Shown piece by piece: positions 41,880-51,015 of a stretch of 64,000 nt of DNA. The DNA lies in NCBI GenBank assembly GCA_963971405.1, contig OZ020492.1:1984001-2048000 (forward strand), given 5' to 3'. A program made the position numbers and the translations under genes. This stretch comes from Psococerastis gibbosa (taxonomy: Eukaryota > Arthropoda > Insecta > Psocodea > Psocidae). A model generated the notes under the pieces. That model had not been told where the DNA came from and did no database searches. It saw only the letters and a program-made list of their open reading frames with translations. Position 1 is the stretch's first letter. Each line of letters begins with the position of its first letter.

Positions 41880-42170
41880 CACGTCCTCGAATCCTCGATG
41901 TCAACCCACACTGACTACGAGTAACAATAGACAAGCTGAGACAGCTTGACTTTTCCATGCACGGGAATGAGTCATACTCGTAAAAACGATTGTCATCCAC
42001 TCCTTTGGCAAACTGGGTCACTTCCTCAATGTAAACCTACAGCCACTACATGTCGCAATGGACAGGCTGTAACACGCTTACCAATGTCATTGTAACAGGC
42101 GCAAGCTCGACATAACCAAGTACGAGTCATACTCGTTAGTATAATTGTCATCCACTCCATCCCACGCTGT
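41880..42170 (+). repeat. family F tandem dimer
   Basis: Two head-to-tail units of about 140-165 bp. Each runs from TGGCAAACTG.GTCAC through ATGTAAACC/ATGTCAACCC, ACAATAGACAAGCTGA-like and GAGTCATACTCGT to ATTGTCATCCACTCC. Only the second carries TCATTGTAACAGGCGCAAGC. No coding capacity. Confidence 0.7.
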
Positions 42171-42655
42171 AGCCCAATGAAGGGTAGATGGACCATAAAT
42201 TTGTATTGTGTTGTATGTTGAAATACACGAAATATTTAGTTATTTATTTATTCCTTTTAGAAACAAAGAGTTCCAGCTATGTTACGATGAAACCAGTTTG
42301 GCTGCGGAGGGTAATGTGTATGGTGTTTGTTGGGTTAGATTTGCACGAAATGTACTAGGAACTGATATTTTATGCAACAGCGAGTCGGAGTTTGAATTAT
42401 TAGGGGCTGTAGCCACTGGGGCGTCATACCTGTGGGAATTATCCATGGTAAACGCCGGACATTTATCGCCTCTCGCCGTATTATGTCCCATATTACGCCC
42501 CGAAATTATTATTCATAACTTCTAGGTCACTTGTTCTTATTAGCATATTGAAATTATTATTTTTTATTTTTTATTAGAATGCTAGATGCTCTGCCCATTT
42601 TGGACTTCCGCGCTTATGTTGTTGTCAGACTCCGTGGCCGTCCACAGCTATGGGC
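42171..42655. other. no gene seen
   Basis: A 105-codon plus-strand ORF has no recognised motif. Confidence 0.4.
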
Positions 42656-42740
42656 AGATGGCTCATCTGACCCACCTCGATTAACCGGAAAAAAATGGTA
42701 CGAATTAGGTACAAAACATAATTACTATGATTTTTTTTTA
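42656..42740 (+). repeat. family L short repeat
   Basis: CATCTGACCCACCTCGATTA, AAAATGGTACGAATTAG and ATTACTATGATTTTTTTTTA recur at 53306-53380. Non-coding. Confidence 0.5.
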
Positions 42741-42864
42741 AATAAAAGAAAAGAGGGGGGTTGACATTAGGAATGTTATGACGAGGGAGGTGACCCTCTC
42801 GTCATTTCATTTCCAGGCAGCATATTGCAATTAGAATTAACATTTTCTTCACAGTTAAGTTTAA

Positions 42865-43220
42865 ATGAAAGTAATACTTAATATGTTCCATGCATCCTTT
42901 TTGGTTTCCTCAATTGTACTGTGGAACTCAATCCCCCGTGAACTTCAAGAATCACCGTTCCAGACAGTCTTCAGGATTCGACTCAAGGAGAATCTAATTT
43001 CAAATATAATACAGGCTAGGATTTATTCAAACCGCCCCATGCTTGTGTGAGTGTGTGAGTGAGTGAGTGAGTGCTTATTTAGTTTTAAGGAAATATCAAT
43101 TCAAATTGTATTGTAAATTTTACTGTTTTTATTGCTGACCCCTATTTGAGTGTAAGATAAGGCTTTATGGCCCTAACTCCGCTAGGGTCAGTTAAAAACA
43201 AAGTCATTATTTATTTATTC
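42865..43220 (+). mobile_element. LINE 3' end: ORF2 C-terminus and tail
   Basis: Encodes VLWNSIPRELQESPFQTVFR then LKENLISNIIQARI, the common LINE ORF2 ending (WNSLP.E.RES.....F...L). The UTR that follows contains CGCCCCATGCTTGTGTGAGT and a GAGT array. It ends GAGTGTAAGATAAGGCTTTA, TGGCCCTAACTCCGCTAGGG, then TTTA repeats. That last stretch closely resembles the SINE-B tail. Confidence 0.8.
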
Positions 43221-43279
43221 ATTAATATCATAGTCTAGTCATTGGGCGTGAGTTGTGGAAGCACTGTGCTTCTAATATG

Positions 43280-43390
43280 CTGCTACGTTCGATGGCCTCA
43301 TTGACCGTGTCCATGATAGATAATGGGATATTGTGGTCTGCAATGTGCCCGGTAACCGCGTCAAACCTACAGGTTGAATTAAGGTAACAT
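43280..43390 (+). repeat. family K-like diffuse repeat
   Basis: TTCGATGGCCTCATTGACCG and CATGATAGATAATGGGATAT loosely resemble 8600-8700 and 56150-56250. Weak evidence. Confidence 0.3.
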
Positions 43391-43488
43391 TTATGGTTGG
43401 GTAGGCCCAAGCCTAGCGGAAGTTTTTCTCATCATTATAACATTATATTTATTATTATTTAATGTTTTATCCAGTTTCATTGTCCATT

Positions 43489-43660
43489 GACTTCGATGGC
43501 AGCGTGTTTGTACTTGTGCGAGTCTCTACACGCCATGCGATCGGAGACATGTAACTCAACACGGGTACCAACTCACAGAAGTGATTGAAGAGGTCAATCG
43601 GATACACTTATTAAATTGTTTTTATACCTTTAACCTTTTAACTAAATATATAAAAAAAAA
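43489..43660 (+). mobile_element. SINE-A copy 8
   Basis: GACTTCGATGGCAGCGTGTT start (part of box A deleted), GCGATCGGAGACATGTAACT, GGTCAATCGGATACACTTAT tail, A-rich end. Confidence 0.82.
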
Positions 43661-44057
43661 TTCTACCAGCTATAGGCATAGTACAAGAAACTTAAAGTAG
43701 AAATATCTTCTAACACGTCATTTAAAATTGTTAGGAGTACAAAATAATCATCAAACAAAAATTCAATGGTCTTGGATTAGTACGGGGATCGGAAAAAGAT
43801 GAGTTAGGAAAGGCAAGCGAGGTAGGGGGTTGGTGGGGGGGGGGGGGGTAAAATTTTCTTCAAGATTATTAATTTATAACATCAAATCAGGAAATCTGAT
43901 TCTGCTTTACGCACTGGTGATGATCAATTCTCCATCTCTTCGTGTCTCCAGTCAATGAATAAATGAATGAAGCCGTGACTGCTATTTAAAAAGTACAATG
44001 ATTTAATCAGGCCCGAATTTTCTTCTTTAGCCGCCCTCTCCCCCCCCCCCCATTTAT
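43661..44057. other. no gene seen
   Basis: Includes a G-run near 43838; nothing recognised. Confidence 0.5.
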
Positions 44058-44059
44058 CA

Positions 44060-44200
44060 GGACTTGTAGTGTAGTGGTTAGGACTCTGGCTTTCTCTATT
44101 TGGGGATGCTTCGGAAGACATGTAAAGCAGGCGGTCCGAGAATTCATAGTTTAGTGTAGGAGGGAGGTTTTAATCTTATTTAATAATTATTTAATAATTG
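44060..44200 (+). mobile_element. SINE-B, internally deleted
   Basis: ATCAGGACTTGTAGTGTAGT GGTTAGGACTCTGGC start, then a jump to GGGGATGCTTCGGAAGACAT and GTAAAGCAGGCGGTC, with a decayed tail. Box B is lost. Confidence 0.75.
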
Positions 44201-44648
44201 CACCTGTGATATTTTTCATCACTTTTTACGTCACAAAGAGTTGCAACACTTTACACAGAGACAACAATTATACGGAAGAATTAAATAGAACAATAAGAAA
44301 GAATGAAGGCATGCGGGCTAAGGAATCAGTCTCGCGTCTGTTTTAGAAGAAGTATACTAATTGTTGCCTCGTGTTAAAACATTATATTTTTCTCTGAATT
44401 TCTTTACTATAAGGGTTGAAAAGGTTCCACCCTCTTATCTTTTCAACCAGAGGGCCATCCTCATTTTCATCTTGATATATTGCGTTGCTGTGGGACCCTG
44501 CGTCGCGTAATTCTGAGCCCTTAAAACTGAGCACAAATAAAAATAAATATTAAAAATAAAATTAATGTACTGTACACGGCAATTCACAAATAGGGCTGGT
44601 TTTAAATAAATAAATAGAAATAGATGTAATTGGGAATGACGAAGCAGT
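44201..44648. other. no gene seen
   Basis: AT-rich; nothing recognised. Confidence 0.5.
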
Positions 44649-44882
44649 AAAAACCGGGATGATAGGCCGTGGTAGTTCTGAAAGCGTACTTCCAAACGTC
44701 CTGTGGTCGACGTCTTCAGTGGAACTGCTTAGACGTCTACGATTGTATACCGGAGGCTCAGTAGGAACTTAGTTGATACAATCTAAGAAGACTACACAGT
44801 TCCACTGAAGATGTACACCGCAGATGTTGACGAAACGGTTGGAATTACGCTTTCAGAACCACCACGGTCAATCATCCCGAGT
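44649..44882. mobile_element. family M foldback element
   Basis: About 230 bp built of two inverted arms of about 100 bp. The left arm contains GTTCTGAAAGCGTACTTCCA and GACGTCTTCAGTGGAACTG. The right arm contains CAGTTCCACTGAAGATGT, GGTTGGAATTACGCTTTCAG and AACCACCACGG. They surround an unpaired ACCGGAGGCTCAGTAGGAAC. Half copies occur at 2095 and 4065. GGGATGAT at the left and ATCATCCC at the right extend the inversion. Confidence 0.7.
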
Positions 44883-45408
44883 AACACATATGTAGAAACC
44901 TCTTTTTTGCAGTCCTGGTACCTCAAAACGTCTAATACCGTAGAAATCGCAAAATTGAACATTTCAGTTCATAAGGCTCTGCCTGACCTATTACTGCAAT
45001 CAATAAGAGGCTATTATTAAATTAATAATCCACTGATTACAATTTTTAGATAGGGCACATTTGGAAAAGTTTGAGGAGGGGTTGGTGGGAAAACGCGGGA
45101 AGTTGTAAGTCAGTTTTAAGATTATCTGTGCAGGCATTCGTTTTTAGGGCCAATTAATCAGAGGCCATACACCAAACTTGGAGTTTTCCGATTCGTGAAA
45201 ATTACAAAATGACATGAACAAATTAACACTTGCGAAATTTTCCCGCCCTTCCCTGCTTGTATTTTAGCCAATCCTTTTTTGAACATTTCTATTTTCTATG
45301 CATACCTGTGTATATACAATACCGAGTTAACGGTTTCCCCAGTTTAGATAATAATTACCATGGCAACGCGTGGAATGGATGTTGCCAGGAACAGTCGATT
45401 TCTGTTTC
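44883..45408. other. no gene seen
   Basis: Nothing recognised. Confidence 0.5.
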
Positions 45409-45600
45409 ATTGCTTTCCTATTTATAGAAAGCATAAAGAAATTTTTGATTTCGATATTTCAACGTTTACTCGTTTTGAGGAACTTAAAAAAGTCGTTTTT
45501 ATTAAGTGTCTGTCTGTCGATTTTTGGGCAAATTACTTGATGGATTTAGATTATATTCGGCATTTAGGCTAGCAAAAACCATATCTTTGGGGAAGTTTGA
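45409..45600 (-). mobile_element. family C fragment
   Basis: GCTTTCCTATTTATAGAAAG end, GATTTCGATATTTCAACG, GTGTCTGTCTGTCGATTTTT GGGCAAAT and the TTCGGCATTTAGGCT block follow the reverse of the family C right end. Confidence 0.6.
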
Positions 45601-46059
45601 AAACGTTTTTGATGTGTTTTATGGAAACATGTTTTTTTTGCCCAAAACAAAATATAGCTGGGTATCGATATCATTACGTAGGTAATTAAAATACGGAAAA
45701 CTCCTACAGTACTTGGCATAAGTTTAACTTATAGTTTTTGTTTATAAAAATGTGTAAATTTGTTAATTATTATTGCCAAAATAAATTTGAACACGCAATA
45801 AGTTTTACATTTCTTAACTAAATTGATAATGAACGTTGATATTTCAATCAGGCCTGATGGCACCTGACACATGGCTGAGTTTGGGAAATGTATTTTTTGT
45901 ATTAAGCGTTTAAAAATGCGACATTACAAGAATAAACCTATTTTTTGTCAATCTGTTTTTCACTAATTACCTACGGAACCCAAAAGTAAAAGAGAAAACT
46001 GAAAAGATGGTGAGTTCGTTCAACTAAGATTAGCAAAATTCTTGAAGAAAGAACCAGTA
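45601..46059. other. no gene seen
   Basis: AT-rich; nothing recognised. Confidence 0.5.
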
Positions 46060-46518
46060 CGATTTAACCCGTTCATGCTTTCCTATTTATAAATTAGGGA
46101 GTAGTTCCTTGGTAAATAATTGTCCTAGGGTTAAACTTAGGTTCAAGTTTAAATTTCTAGTTTCCCTATCCCAAAGCACTGAATTAATCGATGGGACGAT
46201 TCCATCGTTAAGAATGGGCTGACCAATATACAACACAGTCATATACGCTATGCATTGGGACATGAATTATTCAAAAATATGTTTTTTTTTCAAAACCAAA
46301 TCTTTGTTTGGGAAAGCAACCTATTCGGCTTTGTTACTCTGTCCCGAGATGTGATTTTTGTAAACCTGCATGCCATATTTTACCATAATCTATCGAGTAG
46401 TTTGCCCACAAATGGGCGAACTGACAGACAGACATTTCGTAAAAACCCCCTGAGATCTCAAAACGTGTTCCGTTAAAATCTCGAAATCGGAAATTTCGAC
46501 CATCACAAAGCTTTCCTT
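46060..46518 (+). mobile_element. family C variant, internally deleted
   Basis: AGAACCAGTACGATTTAACC and TGCTTTCCTATTTATAAATT open it. CCCAAAGCACTGAATTAATC and CATTGGGACATGAATTATTC follow. It then jumps to the family C right end (CCCGAGATGTGATTTTTGTA, CAGACAGACATTTCGTAAAA, CCATCACAAAGCTTTCC). About 400 bp of the full element is missing. Confidence 0.65.
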
Positions 46519-46576
46519 TAAAAAACATGATTTGACGCTGTGGGGAACTTGTCTGACGCACTGCCACACCCTTTGA

Positions 46577-46747
46577 GTTATCAAAAACAAAAGTTGTCAG
46601 CCCAACATCACCAACGATGTAAACTCGCTACAGAAAAGACTAAAAAGATCCTTTATTGGGGACCCATATAAGAACTCTTTCTACGGAAAGTCAAACATTG
46701 CTTTGTCCGTGCTGGGTACCAACTGGCGTTTAGAGGGAAAAAGTTAG
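46577..46747 (+). pseudogene. unidentified coding remnant
   Basis: A stop-bounded frame of 56 codons reads like real protein: NDVNSLQKRLKRSFIGDPYK, then FYGKSNIALSVLGTNWRLEG before a TAG. It has no ATG at its start and I recognise no family. It may be an exon or transposon scrap. Evidence is composition alone. Confidence 0.25.
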
Positions 46748-47264
46748 CAAGAACGTATACCGGAACTCCGTTATTGTCTCCCAGTTTCTGCCGGTCAAAC
46801 TCAGAATCGAGGCAACTTCATTGGAGTGAGGGGATGGGGGGGGGGGGGGGTTCCTCGCCGCCCGAGGGTTTCTCTGCCCCCTCCCCATTTTCTATTTGCT
46901 ACGCCCCGTCCAACGGTGTTTATATTAACCCTACATGTGCACCATCGAGGAAATTGGCATCCGGTTTTCTACCAAGTGATACTTGAACGCTGAGATAAAT
47001 TGGACATTTTTTTTTAAATAAAAAAAAGGAATCCCGAGTAAATAAAATTCGAGAGTATTGGCTAAACTACATGGATTGTACGCTATTTGTAAAGGATCAG
47101 AATGGAAAAATGTATCTATGCCCCAATATTTCATGTGGGTTTAGCTGGAATTTTTGCCGAAGTTTCCTCTGATATTGTTGTGCATTCTATTTTATCGATA
47201 GCACCTCTAATTTGGCCAAAATGCTGTAGTGACGTTGTTTTAGTTATTTATATGCCTGCTGCTG
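46748..47264. other. no gene seen
   Basis: G-run near 46837 and AT-rich sequence; the 94-codon ORF at 47102 runs into a LINE tail and is not accepted. Confidence 0.45.
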
Positions 47265-47345
47265 CAGGGTATACTATTGTTTGTTTATTGCTTATTGTCC
47301 CACTCAAGTGTAAGAGAGGGTCTAATGGCCTAATGACAGGTATGT
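47265..47345 (+). mobile_element. LINE/SINE-B-type 3' tail scrap
   Basis: TTGTTTATTGCTTATTGTCC, then CAAGTGTAAGAGAGGGTCTA ATGGCC resembles the LINE 3' region at 43115-43180 (TTTTTATTGCTGACCCC, then GAGTGTAAGATAAGGC). Confidence 0.5.
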
Positions 47346-47696
47346 TTAAGTATTTTATACTTACATATTTTAATGTATTTTATTAATTTTTTTTTTGTAA
47401 TAACTAGAGCTAGTGAAACCAAAATAAACCTTCAGAATATTACTACGTCAACGAAAACCACTATGTTAGTGTAAAACTGTCAACTACAGAGGGAGCCCAC
47501 TAGTACAGTTATACCTTTCCATGATTTGAGACTTGCCCGAAGAGATGACGCGAATTTCTCTATTTTTTAAAGTCCAAAATAAATAAATGTATTCTATTCC
47601 GCAAACCAAAATAACGAAGTGGACATAGCATCATACCTAGCCTATATCTATGTGCTTTTATTTTTATTTTTGGGGAAGTTTCCAAGTAGCAATGTA

Positions 47697-47757
47697 GCCT
47701 ACTTGTGCGAGTCTCTACACGCCTTGCGATCGGAGACGTGTCGTTACTCAACACGGG

Positions 47758-47843
<86 letters not shown>

Positions 47844-47985
47844 CGTCTTTATTGAACAGAATAGTTAGGGCCAGTGGCCCTTTCTTACACTAAACTGCTT
47901 TACTAACCTACAGAGGCGACTGAAGGGGTCAAATTGAATTCATTATTTAAAAATTGTGTCATTGCTATTAACAGTTTTTTTTTTA
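47697..47985 (+). mobile_element. SINE-A copy 9, interrupted
   Basis: 5'-truncated start ACTTGTGCGAGTCTCTACAC, GATCGGAGACGTGTCGTTAC and ACACGGGTAC. After an insert it resumes TACTAACCTACAGAGGCGAC at about 47902 and decays toward its tail. The join TAC/TAC matches the uninterrupted family reading GGGTACTAACCTAC. Confidence 0.75.
47762..47901 (-). mobile_element. simple repeat and LINE/SINE tail inserted in SINE-A
   Basis: (ACT)n at about 47761-47800 and (AAT)n to about 47843 precede a reverse-strand tail. On the minus strand it reads GTGTAAGAAAGGGCCACTGG, CCCTAACTATTCTGTTCAAT, AAAGACGATT and then (TTA)n. This is a tail of the SINE-B/LINE type with its own GGGCC...GGCCC hairpin and a trinucleotide end. 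Confidence 0.65.
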
Positions 47986-47987
47986 AA

Positions 47988-48560
47988 TCTTAATATATAA
48001 AAGAAAGTCGGGTTTGTTCGTCAACTTATAACTCGAGAAAGGCTGGACCGATTTTCATGGTTTTTGGTTTTTTGGATTTGTGTCCATCCCGAATAGCAGA
48101 ATAACTATTAAAATCATTCAATTTACATTAATTAGATTAATTAATTTCGATGAAAAAATCGATGAAAATAAGGGTCATGGCGGCCATGTTTAATTAAAGC
48201 AGACGACGTTTTTTGTTACGTTGGCACTGTGCACCAGGTTCTCAAATTTAATTAAGAGCGAATAATTTTTTTATTGTTGTTGTTGTCATTTTTTCTGGTG
48301 GTTTTATGAGGTTTTATGCGAGTGCACATTCAGTATTACTATTAATAACAATGCCGCGTCCTAGAAGATCTAATCTTTCCCAGCGGAGCCGTAATGCAAT
48401 TCGGCAACGGAATGTCGCGAGTCAATTATCTGATAGAGAGGCGAACTGCGTAATTCTCAATGGAACCACGTTAATGCGAGGCCCCGAGGGGGCGAGCTGC
48501 CGCCCGCGGCAAGCGCAAGAGGGGCGGGGCCGCGAAGTGGGCCCCGGCTCCGCTTGTAAA
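47988..48560 (+). mobile_element. non-autonomous Helitron
   Basis: Starts TCTTAATATATAAAAGAAAG and continues with CTGGACCGATTTTCATGG, the conserved 5' pattern of insect Helitrons; the preceding base is A, as expected. Inside, MPRPRRSNLSQRSRNAIRQR at about 48351-48410 matches the usual N-terminus of insect Helitron proteins, but the frame soon leaves it. A GC-rich hairpin CGGGGCC-GCGAAGTG-GGCCCCG lies at about 48524-48545, near the 3' end, as in the family. The exact 3' terminus (CTRR expected) is unclear. Confidence 0.75.
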
Positions 48561-48620
48561 GAAATAAATAAATAAATTCAAAATTCATGTAAAAGATTGG
48601 ATTTTATAGCCAAGGCATTG

Positions 48621-48783
48621 TAAATGCATGTAGTGTAGTGGTATGGACTCGGCACTTCCCCCGAAAGGTTTCCAGCTTGAGCCAAGACGTTCTACGGAGG
48701 GCATGTAAAGCAGCCAGCCCCGGGCCATTATACTTGAGTGCAAAAGTGGTCTACATGTATTATTATTATTATTATTATTATTA
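48621..48783 (+). mobile_element. SINE-B, diverged
   Basis: GCATGTAGTGTAGTGGTATG GACTC start, CCCCGAAAGGTTTCCAGC with decayed box B, GGAGGGCATGTAAAGCAGCC, GAGTGCAAAAGTGG tail, then a (TTA)n run. Confidence 0.75.
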
Positions 48784-48785
48784 TA

Positions 48786-49055
48786 TTACTACAGGAAAAT
48801 GTCCCTTAGATGTAATACATTAATAACATGTCTAAGTCAATGTTAATAAATACTACTTTAAGTACTTAAAAATTAAATTACATTAACTTGCAATACAAAT
48901 AAGAAATATATATTCATACATACTTAGCAAAGCATAGGGTTTGGTTGTAATCTAATTTATACGCATTATATATTCACAAGCTGGGCTATAGACTATTAAC
49001 GTATTAATCTACTAATGTATTAAAGTCTAAGGGACAATGTCCTTGTCCTGTAGTA
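48786..49055. mobile_element. MITE in a SINE tail
   Basis: Left end TACTACAGGAAAATGTCCCT TAGATGTAATACATTA. The inverse at the right end is TAATGTATTAAAGTCTAAGG, GACAATGTCCTTGTCCTGTA GTA. Imperfect inverted repeats of about 40 bp enclose AT-rich sequence. It follows directly on the (TTA)n tail of a SINE-B and has AT-rich flanks, so its target duplication cannot be fixed. Confidence 0.6.
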
Positions 49056-49192
49056 ATAATTATTCCTCAACCCATTAAAATTTTTGAACTAAGGGCTGGC
49101 AGAGGATCCTCTTCCATTACTACTGCTGAATTCAGAATTTTGGTGACCAGCAAAATCCCGCGTCACTGTAATACACCCGTTGGGGTTGGGTG

Positions 49193-49351
49193 CAAGGCCG
49201 TAGCTAGGATTTTCATTCGGGGGTGATATTACATAGTAGTTTTCATTTTTCCTCCCAAAATCAGATTCTATCTAGTGTCAAGCCATTTCATTTCCGGGGG
49301 GGGGGGGGGTTCAACCTCCATAACCCCCCCCCCCCCCCGGCTACGGCCTTG
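49193..49351. mobile_element. hAT-type MITE with 8 bp target duplication
   Basis: A 159 bp element from CAAGGCCGTAGCTAGG to the inverse CCGGCTACGGCCTTG. GTTGGGTG flanks it exactly (49185-49192 and 49352-49359). It contains a G-run (about 49297-49310) and a C-run (about 49325-49338) that can pair. Confidence 0.9.
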
Positions 49352-49627
49352 GTTGGGTGGGGCCAGAAAAATTATCCCTTTATCGTCAATCCTCCATTAT
49401 CCAGCTCCCTACCATCCAGATTATGGACTACAGGTATACTGGTGTCATGAGAACTTTTTTTCATTATATTTTATTTTTTTATTTCATTATTATTCTATAT
49501 ATTTTATGGATGTTGCCCTTGGAAGCTGGAACCTTGCCTTGCCAACGAGCCCATAGGTGTTTCAGACATTATTGGTATTGTTTCCGCATGAATTTAAGAT
49601 CGAAGGCAAATGTGTAGAGATGGTACC

Positions 49628-49715
49628 AATGTCAACCCACACCAGCTACAAGCGGCAATGATCAAGTTGAGACATGCTTACCACTGACATTGTAACGGGC
49701 GCAAGCTCGCCATGC
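49628..49715 (+). repeat. family F repeat
   Basis: ATGTCAACCCACACCAGCTA, CAAGCGGCAATGATCAAGTT, GAGACATGCTTACCACTGAC and ATTGTAACGGGCGCAAGCTC: the clearest statement of the family core. Confidence 0.65.
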
Positions 49716-50350
49716 GGAATGTAAAATTATGGATGTTTATAAAATCGCCCTTACGGGTATATACAGACAATGCCACCCATATTTTAGAACTCTATCTTAG
49801 GGGTGGCTTAAAAGGGTTAAGGCGAGAGCCGTGATAGTACAAGGTCTTTTGACCCGCGCGGGCAACATTGAAGATAATAACTTAAAGCCCCTGTCCCTCC
49901 CTCCTCCCTCCCCCCCCCGCCGCCAGCTCTCTAATACCTTTACTCCCCAAGCAACAGGCTCCTGTCCATCCCTTAGGTCAGTTTGGCATAGGATCAAAAG
50001 ATTATAAAATAACGGTTCACCCAAACAAACTTTGCTGCCCGTCCCTCATAATGCAACTAGAAGTGAAATTAGCCCTATTAAAGCGGGAAACCTTGTTAAA
50101 GTGTGGGTGTTCTGCGTATATTAAGAGGTGGTTAATAGAGAATAATTAATTAGGCTAAGGCCAAAATTTAAGATAAGCTGCAACATTTATTTATTCCATA
50201 ACTGCACCCCCGACTAGCGAAAGCTTTGGAGTGGACGTGATAATGTTTTTTTTTTTTTTTAATATACTCCCGTAGCTGGTTGATTTACCAGTAAGGGAAA
50301 AAAATACTGTTATTATAATAAATACATCTGTTATATTTTTTTTCTCTTGT
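49716..50350. other. no gene seen
   Basis: Nothing recognised. Confidence 0.5.
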
Positions 50351-50354
50351 AATT

Positions 50355-50518
50355 CTATGGCCAGATGGTAGCTTGCTTGTATACTTGTACGAGTCTCCAC
50401 AGACCATGCGATCGGAGACGTGTCGTAACTCAACACGGGTACTAACCTACAGAGGCGACTGAAGAGATCAATCGGATACATTCATTAAATTGTATTTATT
50501 ATCTTTTTTTTTTTTAAA
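50355..50518 (+). mobile_element. SINE-A copy 10
   Basis: CTATGGCCAGATGGTAGCTT start, GATCGGAGACGTGTCGTAAC, ACTAACCTACAGAGGCGACT, tail ATCGGATACATTCATTAAAT and a T-run. Confidence 0.85.
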
Positions 50519-50689
50519 TAATAATAATAATAATAATCACTTTTCACTTTCACTTTTTTCCTTGACCAGTAACCCCGGACAAGGTGCATACATTGAAAAA
50601 CATTTGTTAGAAGTATAATTATCACGCTCAAGCTTCCGCTTCGCGAGCGGTCTTAGAGCAGTGGCACTGCAAGATATAAAATTTAATTA

Positions 50690-51015
50690 ATAATAATAAA
50701 CCTTTATAGAATACCCATTCTAGCCTTCTGACAAATGAATGAGATCCCTCTTAAGGATGATATAATTAGGCCTAAAGTGGCTAATGGTTAGTCTGTATTT
50801 GAAATTAAGATTTTTTTTATTTTTTTTTTTATTTTCCCTATTTTGTTCAATTCTTTTAGTTTAAGCGGCAATTTGTTAAATATCTCTGGTAAAACTGATT
50901 CATATATAATAATAATAACAATGCAGGTCGAACTCCCTATAAACTGAAGGTAATAAATCGTATCTAGCTTTTTGGCGAATCCTGCCACAAGCCCCCTAAT
51001 GGGGCTTTCACGCAT
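50690..51015 (-). mobile_element. LINE ORF2 C-terminal fragment
   Basis: The minus strand encodes ESVLPEIFNKLPLKLKELNK then KIKKKIKKILI, the typical LINE ending (FN.LP........ K.K..LK..L). The UTR that follows ends in an AATAAT-rich tail near 50690. No reverse transcriptase remains. Confidence 0.65.

Noticed and set aside
47102-47386. 94-codon hydrophobic ORF
   Set aside because: Its second half is a LINE 3' tail; hydrophobicity reflects T-rich sequence.
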